NCBI GenBank assembly: GCA_029212905.1
Contig: JARGPB010000011.1
Location: forward strand, 73,600-137,599
Length of the DNA stretch: 64,000 nucleotides
DNA from: Thalassovita sp.
GTDB taxonomy: Bacteria; Pseudomonadota; Alphaproteobacteria; Rhodobacterales; Rhodobacteraceae
Direction of reading: 5' to 3'
Below, piece by piece: positions 1 to 8,477 of the stretch. The position numbers and the translations under genes are program-made. How positions within the stretch are numbered: the first letter of the stretch is position 1; each line of letters begins with the position of its first letter. A model generated the notes under the pieces. It had not been told where the DNA came from. It saw only the letters and a list, made by a program, of their open reading frames with translations, and ran no database searches.

Positions 1-2
1 GC

Positions 3-1142
3 ATGAGCGCGCCGTCCGCTGGCCCTCTGCATGGCATGAAAGTGGTGGAAATGGCGGGGCTTGGCCCTGCCCCTCTGGCCGGGCAGTTCCTGTCCGATCT
101 GGGGGCGCAGGTCACGCTGATCACCCGCAAATCCGGCCCCGCCAACCCCGCCGACATCAACAACCGGGGCAAACGGTCCGTTGCGCTGAACCTCAAATCC
201 CCCGACGGGCTGGCCGCCGCGCAAAAACTGATCGACACCGCTGATGTGCTGATCGAGGGCTTCCGCCCCGGCGTGATGGAGCGCATGGGCCTGGGTCCCG
301 ACACCTGCCTGACGCGCAACCCTACGCTGGTGTATGGTCGCATGACCGGCTGGGGACAGGACGGCCCCATGTCCCAAATGGCCGGCCATGACATCAACTA
401 TCTGGGCATCACCGGCGTTCTGAATGCCATCGGCAAGAAAGACGCCCCGCCGGTTCCGCCGCTGAACATCGCCGCCGATTACGCCGGCGGCACCATGTTC
501 CTGCTGCTGGGCATCCTGTCGGCGCTATTTGAACGCCAGACCTCGGGCCGCGGGCAGGTCATCGACGCCGCCATGGTGGACGGTGCCCCCGCCCTGCTGG
601 CGCTGATCCATTCCATGATCGCCATGGGCCAATGGTCCGAACACCGCGAAAGCAACTGGCTGGATGGTGGCGCGCCCTTCTATCGCTCTTACGCCTGCAA
701 GGACGGCAAATACGTGTCCGTCGGCCCGCTCGAACCGCAGTTCTACGCCCAGCTGATCGACATCGCGGGCCTGCCCGACGATCACAAAGCCACGCAAAAC
801 GACGAAACGTCATGGTTGGCGCGCCATGCGTCCTATGAACAACTGTTTGCTACCAAGACGCGCGACGAATGGACGGCCCTGTTTGACGGCACCGATGCCT
901 GTGTAGCCCCCGTGCTCACATGGTCCGAGGCCCCGAACCATCCGCACATGCAGGCGCGCGGCGTGTTTACGCAGGTGGACGGCGTGACCCAGGTCACCCC
1001 CGCCCCCCGTTTCAGCCGCACGGCTCCGGGTCCGGTGGGCAAACCGCCCGCCCCCGGTGCCGACACCGAAACCGTCCTGGCCGAGCTGGGCTATGACGCT
1101 GACATGATTGCAGGGCTCCGCGCCAGCGGCGTCCTGACCTGA
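3..1142 (+). CDS. Alpha-methylacyl-CoA racemase-like CoA transferase family III protein
   Basis: A 379-residue member of the CaiB/BaiF (CoA-transferase family III) superfamily, closest by motif to alpha-methylacyl-CoA racemases, which invert the 2-methyl stereocentre of branched acyl-CoAs before beta-oxidation. The N-terminal stretch around residues 13-40 holds the Rossmann-like family start (KVVEMAGLGPAP). The racemase signature GHDINYL is at 128-134 and AADYAGG at 157-163, which place the expected catalytic His129 and Asp159; a PLEPQF motif near 242 carries the expected Glu. The ATG is only two bases from the window edge, so no ribosome binding site can be checked and a start further upstream is possible. 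The next gene follows after 11 bases with an AGGAGG just before it, so the two are probably cotranscribed. Confidence 0.9.
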   Translation: MSAPSAGPLHGMKVVEMAGLGPAPLAGQFLSDLGAQVTLITRKSGPANPADINNRGKRSVALNLKSPDGLAAAQKLIDTADVLIEGFRPGVMERMGLGPDTCLTRNPTLVYGRMTGWGQDGPMSQMAGHDINYLGITGVLNAIGKKDAPPVPPLNIAADYAGGTMFLLLGILSALFERQTSGRGQVIDAAMVDGAPALLALIHSMIAMGQWSEHRESNWLDGGAPFYRSYACKDGKYVSVGPLEPQFYAQLIDIAGLPDDHKATQNDETSWLARHASYEQLFATKTRDEWTALFDGTDACVAPVLTWSEAPNHPHMQARGVFTQVDGVTQVTPAPRFSRTAPGPVGKPPAPGADTETVLAELGYDADMIAGLRASGVLT

Positions 1143-1153
1143 GGAGGACTAAA

Positions 1154-1939
1154 ATGACCCCGGATTTCAAAGGCGTCCTATCGCTGGACACCGATGGTGC
1201 CATCGCCACCGTCACCCTGACCCGCCCCAAGGCTTTTAACGCGATCAACGATGATCTGCGCGCCGCGCTGCGCACCGTGGTGGCCCATATCGACACGTTG
1301 GACGACATCCGCGTCGTGATTTTGCGCGGCGAAGGCCCCGGTTTCTGTGCCGGTGCAGATCTCAAGGGCGGTCTGGGCACCACCCCCACCGATCACATGC
1401 TCGAGGCCGAATACCGCCCCTCGCTGGTTGGCATCGCCAATTCGCCCAAGATCTGGATTGCCCAAGTGCACGGGTCCGCCGCCGGGATCGGCGCCGCCTA
1501 TGCGATGAACTGTGATCTGGTCGTCATGGCCGAAAACGCGTCGCTCTACATGGCCTTTGCCGCGATTTCGCTGGTGCCGGACGGGGGCAACACCTGGTTG
1601 CTGCTCAAGGGCATGGGCTATCACCGCGCCCTTCAGGCCATTCTTGAGGGCCGCAAAATCCCTGCCCCGGAATGCCTGCAACACGGTCTGGTCAATCAGC
1701 TCTCCCCCGCGGACACGCTGGACTCCGACACCCGCGCGCTGGCCGAACGTATCGCCGCCGCCGCACCGCTCGCCGCCGCCGGGGCCAAAAAAATCTTGCG
1801 CAACATCGGTCAAAGCAGCTACTCGGACGCCTTCACCGCCGAGGCCCAGATTCAGGGCCCGCTCACCAATTCCGCCGATTTCCAAGAGGGCGTCATGGCC
1901 TTCATCGAAAAACGCGCCCCCGAATTCAAAGGCAAATAA
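1154..1939 (+). CDS. Enoyl-CoA hydratase/isomerase family protein
   Basis: A 261-residue crotonase-fold protein. Visible family features are the N-terminal VTLTRPKAFNAIND segment (about residues 16-30), the first oxyanion-hole segment FCAGADLKGG (about 64-73), and the second one, GSAAGIGAAYAMNCDLVV (about 105-122). A SLVPDGG loop follows near 143, where hydratases carry acidic catalytic residues. The likely reaction is hydration or isomerisation of an enoyl-CoA; the exact substrate cannot be read. It sits in one run with a racemase-like gene upstream and a nitronate monooxygenase two bases downstream, which suggests branched or unsaturated acyl-CoA degradation. AGGAGG precedes the ATG at good spacing. 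Confidence 0.92.
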   Translation: MTPDFKGVLSLDTDGAIATVTLTRPKAFNAINDDLRAALRTVVAHIDTLDDIRVVILRGEGPGFCAGADLKGGLGTTPTDHMLEAEYRPSLVGIANSPKIWIAQVHGSAAGIGAAYAMNCDLVVMAENASLYMAFAAISLVPDGGNTWLLLKGMGYHRALQAILEGRKIPAPECLQHGLVNQLSPADTLDSDTRALAERIAAAAPLAAAGAKKILRNIGQSSYSDAFTAEAQIQGPLTNSADFQEGVMAFIEKRAPEFKGK

Positions 1940-1941
1940 AC

Positions 1942-2919
1942 ATGTCGCTGCCCCCCGTATTGCAAAATCTGCGTATCCCGCTGATCGGCTCGCCGCTGTT
2001 CATCATCTCGAATCCGGATCTGGTCATCGCCCAGTGCAAGGCAGGCATCGTCGGGTCCTTTCCCGCCCTGAACGCCCGCGAAAAAGAGGGCAACTCGTTG
2101 GATGAATGGCTGGGTCGCATCACCGACACCCTGGCGGAATATAACGCCGCCAACCCCGATCAGCCCGCCGCCCCCTTTGCCGTGAACCAGATCGTGCACC
2201 GCTCGAATCCGCGCCTGGAACGCGACGTTGAACTCTGCGTCAAACACAAGGTCCCCGTCTGGATCACCTCGCTGGGCGCGCAGGAATGGGTCTACGAGGC
2301 CGCGCATTCCGTCGGTGCCATCGTGCTGCACGACATCATCAACGACAAATTCGCCCACAAGGCCATCGAGAAAGGCGCCGATGGTCTGATTGCTGTTGCC
2401 GCTGGCGCCGGGGGGCACGCGGGTGCGCAGTCCCCACTGGCCCTGATTCAGGAAATCCGCGCGTGGTTTGACGGCCCGCTGTTCCTGTCTGGCGCGATTG
2501 CCAAGGGCGATTCCATCCTCGCCGCTCAGGCCATGGGCGCGGATGGTGGCTATGCTGGCTCTGCCTTTATTGCCACGCACGAGGCCAACGCCGATCAGCG
2601 ATACAAGGACATGATCACCGAATCCGGCGCGTCCGACATTGTCTATTCCGATCTCTTCACCGGGGTTTGGGGCAACTACCTGAAGCCCTCGATCGCCGCT
2701 GCCGGGATGGACCCCGACAATCTGGAACGCTCGGATCCCGCGAACATGGATTTCGGCAAGGAAAAACCCAAAAGCTGGTCTTCGATCTGGGGGTCTGGTC
2801 AGGGGATCGGCGCGATTAAGGACGTTGTGCCTGCCGCTCAGTTGGTGGATCGCCTGGCGGCCGAGTATTTCGCCGCCGCAGACCGCCTGACCGCTCAGGT
2901 CAGCGCGTACCGGCGCTAA
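1942..2919 (+). CDS. Nitronate monooxygenase family protein (2-nitropropane dioxygenase-like)
   Basis: A 325-residue TIM-barrel flavoprotein of the NMO family. The N-terminus (LRIPLIGSPLFIISNPDLV) matches the usual start of the family. The glycine- and histidine-containing stretch AAGAGGHAGAQSP near residues 152-164 is the FMN-phosphate and active-site histidine region, and GGYAGSAFIATHEA near 203-216 is the second phosphate-binding loop. Family members oxidise alkyl nitronates using FMN and O2, but many genes of this family next to acyl-CoA genes act on unknown substrates. The start chosen is the ATG two bases after the hydratase stop; the longer in-frame opening upstream lies inside the hydratase gene. 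Confidence 0.9.
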   Translation: MSLPPVLQNLRIPLIGSPLFIISNPDLVIAQCKAGIVGSFPALNAREKEGNSLDEWLGRITDTLAEYNAANPDQPAAPFAVNQIVHRSNPRLERDVELCVKHKVPVWITSLGAQEWVYEAAHSVGAIVLHDIINDKFAHKAIEKGADGLIAVAAGAGGHAGAQSPLALIQEIRAWFDGPLFLSGAIAKGDSILAAQAMGADGGYAGSAFIATHEANADQRYKDMITESGASDIVYSDLFTGVWGNYLKPSIAAAGMDPDNLERSDPANMDFGKEKPKSWSSIWGSGQGIGAIKDVVPAAQLVDRLAAEYFAAADRLTAQVSAYRR

Positions 2920-2960
2920 GTTGTGCCGCCCTTTCACTCCCGTGGTGGGGCGCACACCCA

Positions 2961-2992
2961 GGTCAGAAGGTTCTGAGGGGGACCTTCTGACC
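2961..2992. terminator. Perfect 11-bp inverted repeat between convergent genes
   Basis: GGTCAGAAGGT at 2961-2971 is repeated inverted as ACCTTCTGACC at 2982-2992 with a 10-base loop. It lies between the convergent nitronate monooxygenase and cueR genes, which is where a bidirectional terminator is expected, but there is no T-run on either side. A further CCTTCTGA occurs at 2999-3006. Confidence 0.5.
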
Positions 2993-3080
2993 GCCTAATC
3001 CTTCTGAATTTGCGGTGCCCGCGTCATGCCGGGGGGGATTTGTACCAAATCGTGGGGCAAATCGCACAAAAGCCCCCAAA

Positions 3081-3473
3081 CTAGCGCGTCTGAGCCGCCA
3101 GATCCGACAGGATCGGGCAATCGGGCCGATTGTCCCCTGCGCAGGACGAAACCAGCCCCGCAAGCGTCGCCCGCATCTCTTTCAGCTCGGCCAGTTTTTC
3201 GTCGATCCGGGCCAGATGCCCTTTGGCGATTTGCTTCACATCGGCGCTGGCGCGCGTCTGATCTTCGTACAAAGTCAACAGGTTACGGCAATCCTCGATA
3301 CTGAACCCCAGCGCCCGTGCCCGTCCCAGAAAGGCCAGCTTGTGCAGGTCGGTCTGCGCGAATCTACGGTATCCGTTGGGGGCACGGTGCGGGCGGATCA
3401 GGCCGATGTCCTCGTAATAGCGAATGGTTTTGGACGGCAGGCCCGACAGCTGAGAAACCTCTCCGATATTCAT
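3081..3473 (-). CDS. cueR: Cu(I)-responsive MerR-family regulator CueR
   Basis: A 130-residue MerR regulator. The winged helix occupies about residues 1-70 (MNIGEVSQLSGLPSKTIRYY at the start), followed by the long dimerisation helix. C-terminal Cys111 and Cys119 form the C-x7-C loop diagnostic of monovalent-metal (Cu+, Ag+) CueR proteins. It is the second gene of a copA-cueR operon, beginning three bases after the copA stop. Two candidate binding sites lie between copA and copZ, so it probably controls both directions and, through copA, itself. Confidence 0.93.
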   Translation of the reverse strand: MNIGEVSQLSGLPSKTIRYYEDIGLIRPHRAPNGYRRFAQTDLHKLAFLGRARALGFSIEDCRNLLTLYEDQTRASADVKQIAKGHLARIDEKLAELKEMRATLAGLVSSCAGDNRPDCPILSDLAAQTR

Positions 3474-3476
3474 GAT

Positions 3477-5936
3477 TTATCCTTTCTGTTCAATCGCTTG
3501 CATTTCCGGTTGCACCCGTCGCAGACGCAGCGCGTTCGACAGCACGAAAACCGACGACATCGCCATCGCCCCCGCCGCCAGCATCGGTGACAGCTGCCAT
3601 CCGAACAGCGGGTAAAACACCCCCGCCGCAACCGGGATCAACGCCGTGTTATACCCGAATGCCCAGAACAAATTTTGCTTAATATTCAACATGGTACGTC
3701 CAGAAATTGCAAATGCGTTGACCACGCCGCGCAGGTCCCCTGACATCAAAACTACGTCGGCGGATTCGATGGCCACATCTGTTCCGGTGCCAATCGCGAT
3801 GCCCACATCCGCATGAGCCAAGGCCGGCGCGTCGTTGATTCCGTCGCCCACGAACGCCACCCTCCGCCCGTCCGCGCGCAAGCTTTCCAACGCCTCGACC
3901 TTGCCCTTCGGCAGCACCTCGGCGACGACGTGGTCGATCCCTAATTGCCCCGCGATTGCCTGGGCCGTCGCGCGGTTGTCCCCGGTGATCATTGCGATTT
4001 TCAAACCCTTGCCATGAAGCGCCTTAATCACTGATTTTGCGGAATTTTTTACAGGATCAGATACAGCGATTGCCGCCACGGCCCGCCCGTCAAATGCCGC
4101 GTAAAGCGGGGTTTTTCCCTCCGCAGCCAAGGCCCTCGCGACGTCCTCGAACGCGCTCAGATCGACCTTGCGGCGCGTCATCAGACGGTCCGCACCGACC
4201 ATCACGCGCACCCCCTCGACCGTGCCCATGACGCCATATCCGGTGACCGACCCAAAGCTCTCGACCTCGGGCTGCGCCCCGTCATGCGCCGCAACAATCG
4301 CCCGCGCGATCGGATGCTCCGAGAACGCCTCGACCGCCGCCACCCGGCGCAAAACCTCGGCGCGTTCGACCCCCTCGGCCAGAACGAAATCTGTGAGCGC
4401 CGGGCGCCCTTCGGTCAGGGTTCCCGTCTTGTCCATTGCCACGACATCCACGCCCACAAGTGATTGTAATGCATCACCTTTTCGGAACAGAACGCCCATC
4501 TCAGCCGCCCGTCCCGTGCCCACCATGATCGAGGTCGGCGTGGCCAGGCCCATCGCGCAGGGGCAGGCAATGATCAGCACGGCAACCCCTGCCACCAACG
4601 CATGCGTCATCACCGGAGACGGCCCGAAAAGCGCCCAAGCCAGCATCGTCAGCAGCGCCACGCCCATGACCACCGGCACGAACCACAGCGTGATCCGGTC
4701 CACCAGCCCCTGAATGGGCAACTTGGCGCCCTGCGCCTCTTCGACCAGCCGAATGATCTGCGCCAGCATTGTGTCATTGCCCACTTTCGTGGCCGTAAAC
4801 CGCAACATACCGGTGCCGTTGACCGTCCCACCCACAACATCTGCCCCTGCCTGTTTGGCTACGGGGATCGGCTCGCCGGTGATCATGCTTTCGTCGACAT
4901 ACGAATCCCCGTCAGTCACACGGCCATCCACGGCGATGCGCTCGCCTGGGCGGACCACCACGGTGTCCCCCGGTTCCAAATCCTCGACAGCCACGTCCTC
5001 TGCCACTCCGTCGCGCTCGACCCGAGCCGTTTTTACGCGTAGCCCCAATAGCTTACGGATCGCCTGACCGGTACGCCCCTTGGCCCGCGCCTCCAAATAG
5101 CGACCCAGCAGGATCAGCACCACGATCACGGCGGCAGATTCAAAATACACTGCGCGCGTGTTTCCCGGCAGCGCGTCAGGGAAAAACACCGCCACAACCG
5201 AGAACCCATAGGCCGCCGCCGTCCCCACAGCGACCAAGGAGTTCATATCCGGTGCGCCCCTCAGCAACGCCGGAAACCCCTTAGTATAGAACGACCGCCC
5301 CGGTCCGATCAGCACCAAGGATGTCAGTACAAACTGCACCATCCAGCTTGATCCCTGACCGATAACCATCTGAATCCAATGATGAAATGCAGGAATAAGG
5401 TGCCCCCCCATTTCCAGAACGAACACTGGAATCGCCAGCGTCGCGGCCAGCACCAACCGTAGTTTCAGCGCCTTGGCCTCTTCTTCCTTGCGGGTTCCGA
5501 CGGGTCTGGCATCGCTGTCGCGCGCCGTCACCGGATAGCCCGCCTCTTTGGCCGCGCGCCGTAACGCCGCCATGTCCATCGCCCCCTCAAGGAACGTCAC
5601 CTGCGCCGTCTCGTTCGCCAGGTTCACCGCGACCGAAATAACCCCCGGCACGGCCTCTAGCGCCTTATCGACGCGCCCCACACACGAGGCACAGGTCATG
5701 CCCTCGACGTTCAGCGTCACCACCCCAGTTCTGGCGGGATAACCGGCTGTTTTCAAACCACCTATCAGGGTTTCGACATCGGCAGGGGCATCAAAGGAAA
5801 CCTGCGCCGTTTCGGTCGCCAAATTGACCGAGGCCCTGGAGACCCCCTCCATGCTGGACAGCGCCTTTTCGACCCGCCCGACGCAGGCGGCACATGTCAT
5901 GCCTTCGATTTGAAAATTGGTGGTCCGAGTGGTCAT
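3477..5936 (-). CDS. copA: Cu(+)-exporting P1B-type ATPase CopA
   Basis: An 819-residue copper-translocating P-type ATPase of the inner membrane that pumps cytosolic Cu+ outwards. Two N-terminal heavy-metal-associated domains carry MTCAAC (Cys15, Cys18) and MTCASC (Cys82, Cys85). These are followed by the transmembrane region, the TGEP actuator motif, the transmembrane CPC metal motif (in IIACPCAMGLATP), the phosphorylation motif DKTGTLT and the hinge GDGINDAPAL. All catalytic motifs are intact. A CueR-type promoter reads into the gene from 5996 to 5966, and cueR follows directly. Confidence 0.96.
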   Translation of the reverse strand: MTTRTTNFQIEGMTCAACVGRVEKALSSMEGVSRASVNLATETAQVSFDAPADVETLIGGLKTAGYPARTGVVTLNVEGMTCASCVGRVDKALEAVPGVISVAVNLANETAQVTFLEGAMDMAALRRAAKEAGYPVTARDSDARPVGTRKEEEAKALKLRLVLAATLAIPVFVLEMGGHLIPAFHHWIQMVIGQGSSWMVQFVLTSLVLIGPGRSFYTKGFPALLRGAPDMNSLVAVGTAAAYGFSVVAVFFPDALPGNTRAVYFESAAVIVVLILLGRYLEARAKGRTGQAIRKLLGLRVKTARVERDGVAEDVAVEDLEPGDTVVVRPGERIAVDGRVTDGDSYVDESMITGEPIPVAKQAGADVVGGTVNGTGMLRFTATKVGNDTMLAQIIRLVEEAQGAKLPIQGLVDRITLWFVPVVMGVALLTMLAWALFGPSPVMTHALVAGVAVLIIACPCAMGLATPTSIMVGTGRAAEMGVLFRKGDALQSLVGVDVVAMDKTGTLTEGRPALTDFVLAEGVERAEVLRRVAAVEAFSEHPIARAIVAAHDGAQPEVESFGSVTGYGVMGTVEGVRVMVGADRLMTRRKVDLSAFEDVARALAAEGKTPLYAAFDGRAVAAIAVSDPVKNSAKSVIKALHGKGLKIAMITGDNRATAQAIAGQLGIDHVVAEVLPKGKVEALESLRADGRRVAFVGDGINDAPALAHADVGIAIGTGTDVAIESADVVLMSGDLRGVVNAFAISGRTMLNIKQNLFWAFGYNTALIPVAAGVFYPLFGWQLSPMLAAGAMAMSSVFVLSNALRLRRVQPEMQAIEQKG

Positions 5937-5965
5937 GGCAGGCTCCTGTCAACGCGACTGCACCC

Positions 5966-5996
5966 TAGATAAGGCTTCCACTAGATGGAAGGTCAA
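5966..5996 (-). promoter_or_regulatory. CueR-type promoter of copA
   Basis: On the minus strand TTGACC (5996-5991) and TATCTA (5971-5966) are separated by 19 bases, the lengthened spacer typical of MerR-family promoters. The spacer contains the dyad TTCCATCTAGTGGAA. It lies 30 bases upstream of the copA start codon. Confidence 0.82.
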
Positions 5997-6025
5997 GGCA
6001 TTGTGTGGAATTCTTCGCGTGGCTC

Positions 6026-6056
6026 TTGACCTTCCAGTGCAGGAAGGCTCCACCTA
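6026..6056 (+). promoter_or_regulatory. CueR-type promoter of copZ
   Basis: TTGACC at 6026-6031 is followed by a 19-base spacer and a weak -10 (CACCTA, 6051-6056). The spacer region holds the dyad CTTCCAGTGCAGGAAGG, nearly the same box as the one facing copA. The copZ start codon is 23 bases further on. Confidence 0.78.
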
Positions 6057-6078
6057 AGGGTCAATACAGGAGACTCAC

Positions 6079-6276
6079 ATGCTCAAATTCACCGTACCAA
6101 CCATGAAATGCGGGCATTGCACTGCCGCGATCGAAAAATCCGTTACCGAATCCGATCCGACGGCGCTGTTGACCTTTGATGTTGAAAATAGGCTGGTCGA
6201 AATCGACAGCGCCGATGACGCCGCCGATCTGATCGCCGCAATCAAGGGTGCCGGTTTTGAGGCCACCCCCGCCTGA
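6079..6276 (+). CDS. copZ: Copper chaperone, heavy-metal-associated domain protein (CopZ-like)
   Basis: A 65-residue single HMA domain with the metal site MKCGHC near residues 10-15 and the usual beta-alpha-beta-beta-alpha-beta length. Such proteins carry Cu+ in the cytosol to the CopA N-terminal domains. An AGGAG at 6068-6072 precedes the ATG by six bases. It diverges from copA and has its own CueR-type promoter. Its TGA (6274-6276) touches the stop codon of hypE, which runs the other way, so no space is left for a terminator between the copper and hydrogenase loci. Confidence 0.9.
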   Translation: MLKFTVPTMKCGHCTAAIEKSVTESDPTALLTFDVENRLVEIDSADDAADLIAAIKGAGFEATPA

Positions 6277-7299
6277 TCAGCAAATCCGCGGCAGTTGCTC
6301 GCCGACCAGCATGTCCACGATGCGCGCCCCGCCAAACAGAGTGCGCATCGTCACCCGGCCTGGCTCTCCGTCTAGCGCGCGACCAATCGCAACCGCGCCG
6401 CGCCCCTCGGGCAGCGCGTGCATGGCCGCCAAGGCCGCGTCGGCCTGGTCTTCGGGCACGAATAGAACCAGCGTGCCCTCGTTCGCCAGATACAGCGGGT
6501 CCAGTCCCAGGATCTCGCACATACCCTTGACTTCGGTTCGGATCGGCAGCGCTGTCTCGTCGATCTCAATCGCAACGCCTGCGGCCTCTGCCATCTCATT
6601 CAAGGCTGACGCGACACCCCCCCGTGTTGCATCCCGCGCCGCGCGCACATCCGGCGCCGCCGCAATCACCGCTTCGACCAAATACCCAAGCCCCTGACAA
6701 TCCGACACTATTTCCGCAGACAGAGCCATGTCGCCGCGCGCCGCAAGGATCGCCGCGCCATGATCACCAAGCACACCATTCACAATCGCCACGTCCCCGG
6801 CGCGGATCTTGCTGGCCTCCATCTGCCGCCCCGCTGGGATCACCCCCACGCCGGCAGTCGTCACGAACACCGTATCCGCCATCCCGCGTCCAACGACTTT
6901 GGTATCCCCCGTCACGATCCGTACGCCGGCCTTTTGCGCCTCGGTCTGCATCGACGCCGCGATCCGCCGCAACAGGGCCACCTCGGTCCCTTCTTCGATG
7001 ATAAATGCCGCCGTCAGATACAGCGGCCGCGCGCCGCCCACCGCCAGATCATTCACCGTGCCGCATACCGCAATTTTGCCGATGTCACCGCCTGGAAACT
7101 CCACGGGATCGACCACGAAACTGTCTGTGGTCATGGCCAGTTGCGCGCCCGGCTCGGCCAGGGCCGCGCAGTCCAAACGTGCTTGATCCTCCATCCCGTC
7201 CGGCTGAAAGACCGAGGTAAACACCTCCTCGATCAGGTCCCGCATCGCCTTGCCACCGCCACCATGGGCCAGTGTCACCCGTTCATCTCTCAGCGCCAT
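6277..7299 (-). CDS. hypE: Hydrogenase maturation protein HypE
   Basis: A 340-residue HypE. With HypF it makes the cyanide ligands of the [NiFe] active-site iron, dehydrating a thiocarbamate on its own C-terminal cysteine. The protein ends in PRIC, so that cysteine is present, and an AIR-synthase-like ATP-binding N-terminus (LAHGGGGKAMRDLIEEVF) begins at the chosen ATG. The frame stays open for another 207 bases upstream, but homologous sequence starts at MALRDERV. The Shine-Dalgarno sequence AGGAAAG lies inside a degenerate copy of an intergenic repeat. It is the last gene of the hyp/hup run. Confidence 0.95.
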   Translation of the reverse strand: MALRDERVTLAHGGGGKAMRDLIEEVFTSVFQPDGMEDQARLDCAALAEPGAQLAMTTDSFVVDPVEFPGGDIGKIAVCGTVNDLAVGGARPLYLTAAFIIEEGTEVALLRRIAASMQTEAQKAGVRIVTGDTKVVGRGMADTVFVTTAGVGVIPAGRQMEASKIRAGDVAIVNGVLGDHGAAILAARGDMALSAEIVSDCQGLGYLVEAVIAAAPDVRAARDATRGGVASALNEMAEAAGVAIEIDETALPIRTEVKGMCEILGLDPLYLANEGTLVLFVPEDQADAALAAMHALPEGRGAVAIGRALDGEPGRVTMRTLFGGARIVDMLVGEQLPRIC

Positions 7300-7320
7300 T
7301 TCTTCTTTCCTAAATATCCC
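7300..7320 (-). repeat. Degenerate GATATTT...AAGAAGAA repeat core before hypE
   Basis: The minus strand here reads GGGATATTTAGGAAAGAAGA just before the hypE ATG. It resembles the GAGTATTT...GCAAGATGAA repeat cores at 37736, 45001 and 45107, and it supplies the hypE ribosome binding site. Confidence 0.4.
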
Positions 7321-7337
7321 AAGGAGGCCGCAGAGCC

Positions 7338-8477
7338 CTATTCGGCAGCCACAGCACGCGCGCCACCATATTGGTAATAGGCCGCGCAGGCCCCCTCCGA
7401 GCTGACCATCAACGCCCCCAGCGGCATCTCGGGCGTGCAGCCTTTCCCGAACTGAGGGCACATCACGGGCTTCATTCGTCCGGTCATCACTTGCCCGCAG
7501 GCGCAACCTTCCGGGTCTTCCACATCCCGAGGACCCGCAGCATAGCCGATCCCGAATTTCTCTTCGGCATCAAAGGCTTTGTACTGATCCCGGATGCGCA
7601 GCCCGCTTTCGTCAATCTCGCCCAGGCCGCGCCATTCGAACGTCGGCCGCATTTCATAGACGTCCTCGATTGCAGCGATGGACACCGCGTTGCCGTGCTC
7701 GGGCACCACGCGGGCATACTGGTTCTGGACTTCGGCCCGACCATCGCGGATCTGCTCCAGCACCATCAATACCGATTGCAGCAGGTCCAGCGGTTCAAAT
7801 CCAGCCACAACGATGGGCTTACCATAGTCTTTGGCAATGAAATCATAGGGGTGCACGCCGATCACCATAGACACATGCCCCGGCCCGACAAAGCCATCCA
7901 GCACCATATGCGGGTCATCCAGCAGCGCCTTGATCGGCGGGGGGACGGTGATGTGGTTGCAAAAGACGGTGAAATTCGTCAGCCCCTCGCGGGCGGCTTG
8001 CTGGATGGACAGCGCGGTCGAGGGCGTCGTCGTCTCGAACCCCAGGCCAAAGAACACCACCTCGCGATCCGGGTTGCGTCGCGCCAGTTCCAGCGCATCC
8101 AAGGGGGAATAGACCATCCGGATATCCGCCCCATCGGCCTTGGCCTGCATCAGAGATTTTTGTGTCCCCGGCACGCGCATGGCGTCACCAAAGGTGGTAA
8201 AAATCACCTCGGGGCGTTCGGCCAGTTCGATACATTCGTCAACACGGCTGCGTGGCAAAACGCAAACGGGACAACCGGGGCCGTGGATGAATTCGATCCC
8301 CGCAGGCGTCAGCTTGTCCAACCCATAGCGAAAGATTGCATGGGTGTGGCCGCCGCAGATCTCCATAATGTGGACAGGTTTTTCAGCCGTTGCGCCGATC
8401 TGGTCAACGACGCGTGCGATCGCGTCCAGCAGGGCCTTGGCTGCCACCGGGTCGCGGAATTCGTCTGCGTATTTCAT
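7338..8477 (-). CDS. hypD: Hydrogenase maturation protein HypD
   Basis: A 379-residue HypD, the iron-sulfur scaffold on which, with HypC, the Fe(CN)2CO unit of the [NiFe] site is assembled. Conserved cysteines are visible in MEICGGHTHA (Cys41) and in HGPGCPVCVLP (Cys69, Cys72). Further cysteines near the C-terminus (CACGQ, CPQFGKGC) provide the [4Fe-4S] ligands. The start chosen is the ATG overlapping the hypC stop by four bases, which gives the usual family length (about 373 in E. coli). Confidence 0.96.
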   Translation of the reverse strand: MKYADEFRDPVAAKALLDAIARVVDQIGATAEKPVHIMEICGGHTHAIFRYGLDKLTPAGIEFIHGPGCPVCVLPRSRVDECIELAERPEVIFTTFGDAMRVPGTQKSLMQAKADGADIRMVYSPLDALELARRNPDREVVFFGLGFETTTPSTALSIQQAAREGLTNFTVFCNHITVPPPIKALLDDPHMVLDGFVGPGHVSMVIGVHPYDFIAKDYGKPIVVAGFEPLDLLQSVLMVLEQIRDGRAEVQNQYARVVPEHGNAVSIAAIEDVYEMRPTFEWRGLGEIDESGLRIRDQYKAFDAEEKFGIGYAAGPRDVEDPEGCACGQVMTGRMKPVMCPQFGKGCTPEMPLGALMVSSEGACAAYYQYGGARAVAAE

